14,192 nucleotides of DNA. It comes from Paludibacteraceae bacterium. GTDB lineage: Bacteria; Bacteroidota; Bacteroidia; Bacteroidales; Paludibacteraceae. Positions 14,119 to 14,192 of the stretch are shown here, piece by piece (within the stretch, counting starts at the first letter, position 1; each line of letters begins with the position of its first letter). The notes below the pieces were generated by a model, which saw nothing but the letters and a program-made list of their open reading frames with translations, was not told where the DNA came from and searched no databases. The stretch spans positions 1 to 14,192 of the forward strand of contig JAGPGR010000017.1 in the NCBI GenBank assembly GCA_018055865.1, read 5' to 3'. The position numbers and the translations under genes are program-made.

Positions 14119-14192
14119 CATTTTATCAAAATAATTTCATTTTCGTTTACTTTTTTTCAAAAATTGTTGCATTATTAAACCAAACACAAACC

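Larger units (their letters stand above)
14067..14140. repeat. Spaced 10-bp inverted repeat flanking the lrp promoter
   Basis: ATGAAATTAT (14067-14076) and its exact complement ATAATTTCAT (14131-14140) lie 64 bp apart, close to six helical turns. They bracket the -7 box and the 17-bp dyad. They might be outer half-sites for an oligomeric regulator. The flank 14141-14192 shows no gene or clear signal. Confidence 0.35.

Noticed and set aside
1-14192. CRISPR array, insertion sequence, rRNA or a novel multi-gene defence or biosynthetic system
   Set aside because: No regularly spaced repeats, transposase-like frames, rRNA-like stretches or unexplained gene clusters were seen; nearly all the DNA from 672 to 14059 is filled by recognisable core genes.

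Overview
The window looks like ordinary chromosome from a member of the Bacteroidota, most likely order Bacteroidales. Three things point there. Promoters of the TAnnTTTG type (the Bacteroidota -7 element) sit at sensible distances before several genes, and there are no convincing Shine-Dalgarno runs. The genes occur in Bacteroidales-type neighbourhoods: purH next to mreB-mreC-mreD-mrdA-rodA, and an Lrp/AsnC regulator close in sequence to those I remember from Bacteroides. The base composition is moderately AT-rich. I cannot assign a genus; a Paludibacter-like relative is only a guess.

Layout. 1-660: a tRNA-Arg(CCT) gene with its own promoter, then a gene-poor stretch holding an 11-bp tandem repeat, a 57-residue ribbon-helix-helix-like small ORF and a protein-like frame without a start codon. 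672-1322 (minus): a LolD-type ABC ATPase with a rho-independent terminator just after its stop. 1323-1435: back-to-back promoters. 1436-4785 (plus): a YgjP-like metallopeptidase, a BASS-family transporter, a tiny GNAT-type protein and a dGTPase (the last two overlap as ATGA). 4787-10554 (minus): the cell-elongation operon mreB, mreC, mreD, mrdA (PBP2), rodA, tightly packed and ending one base from the dGTPase stop. 10745-12265 (minus): purH. 12373-13368 (minus): trpS. 13604-14059 (minus): an Lrp/AsnC-family regulator. 14120-14192 holds no gene that I can see.

How the genes work together. MreB filaments, the MreC/MreD membrane proteins, the RodA glycosyltransferase and the PBP2 transpeptidase together build the lateral cell wall. 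purH supplies IMP, trpS charges tRNA-Trp, and the dGTPase trims the dGTP pool. LolD would power lipoprotein release or a related export step, but its membrane partners are not in the window.

I found no sign of an undescribed multi-gene system. The features most worth a second look are regulatory: a hairpin with a U-tract between mreB and mreC that also undermines the first in-frame mreC start; a rodA terminator encoded inside the dgt coding sequence; a dyad over the lrp promoter; and possible integrative-element debris beside tRNA-Arg.
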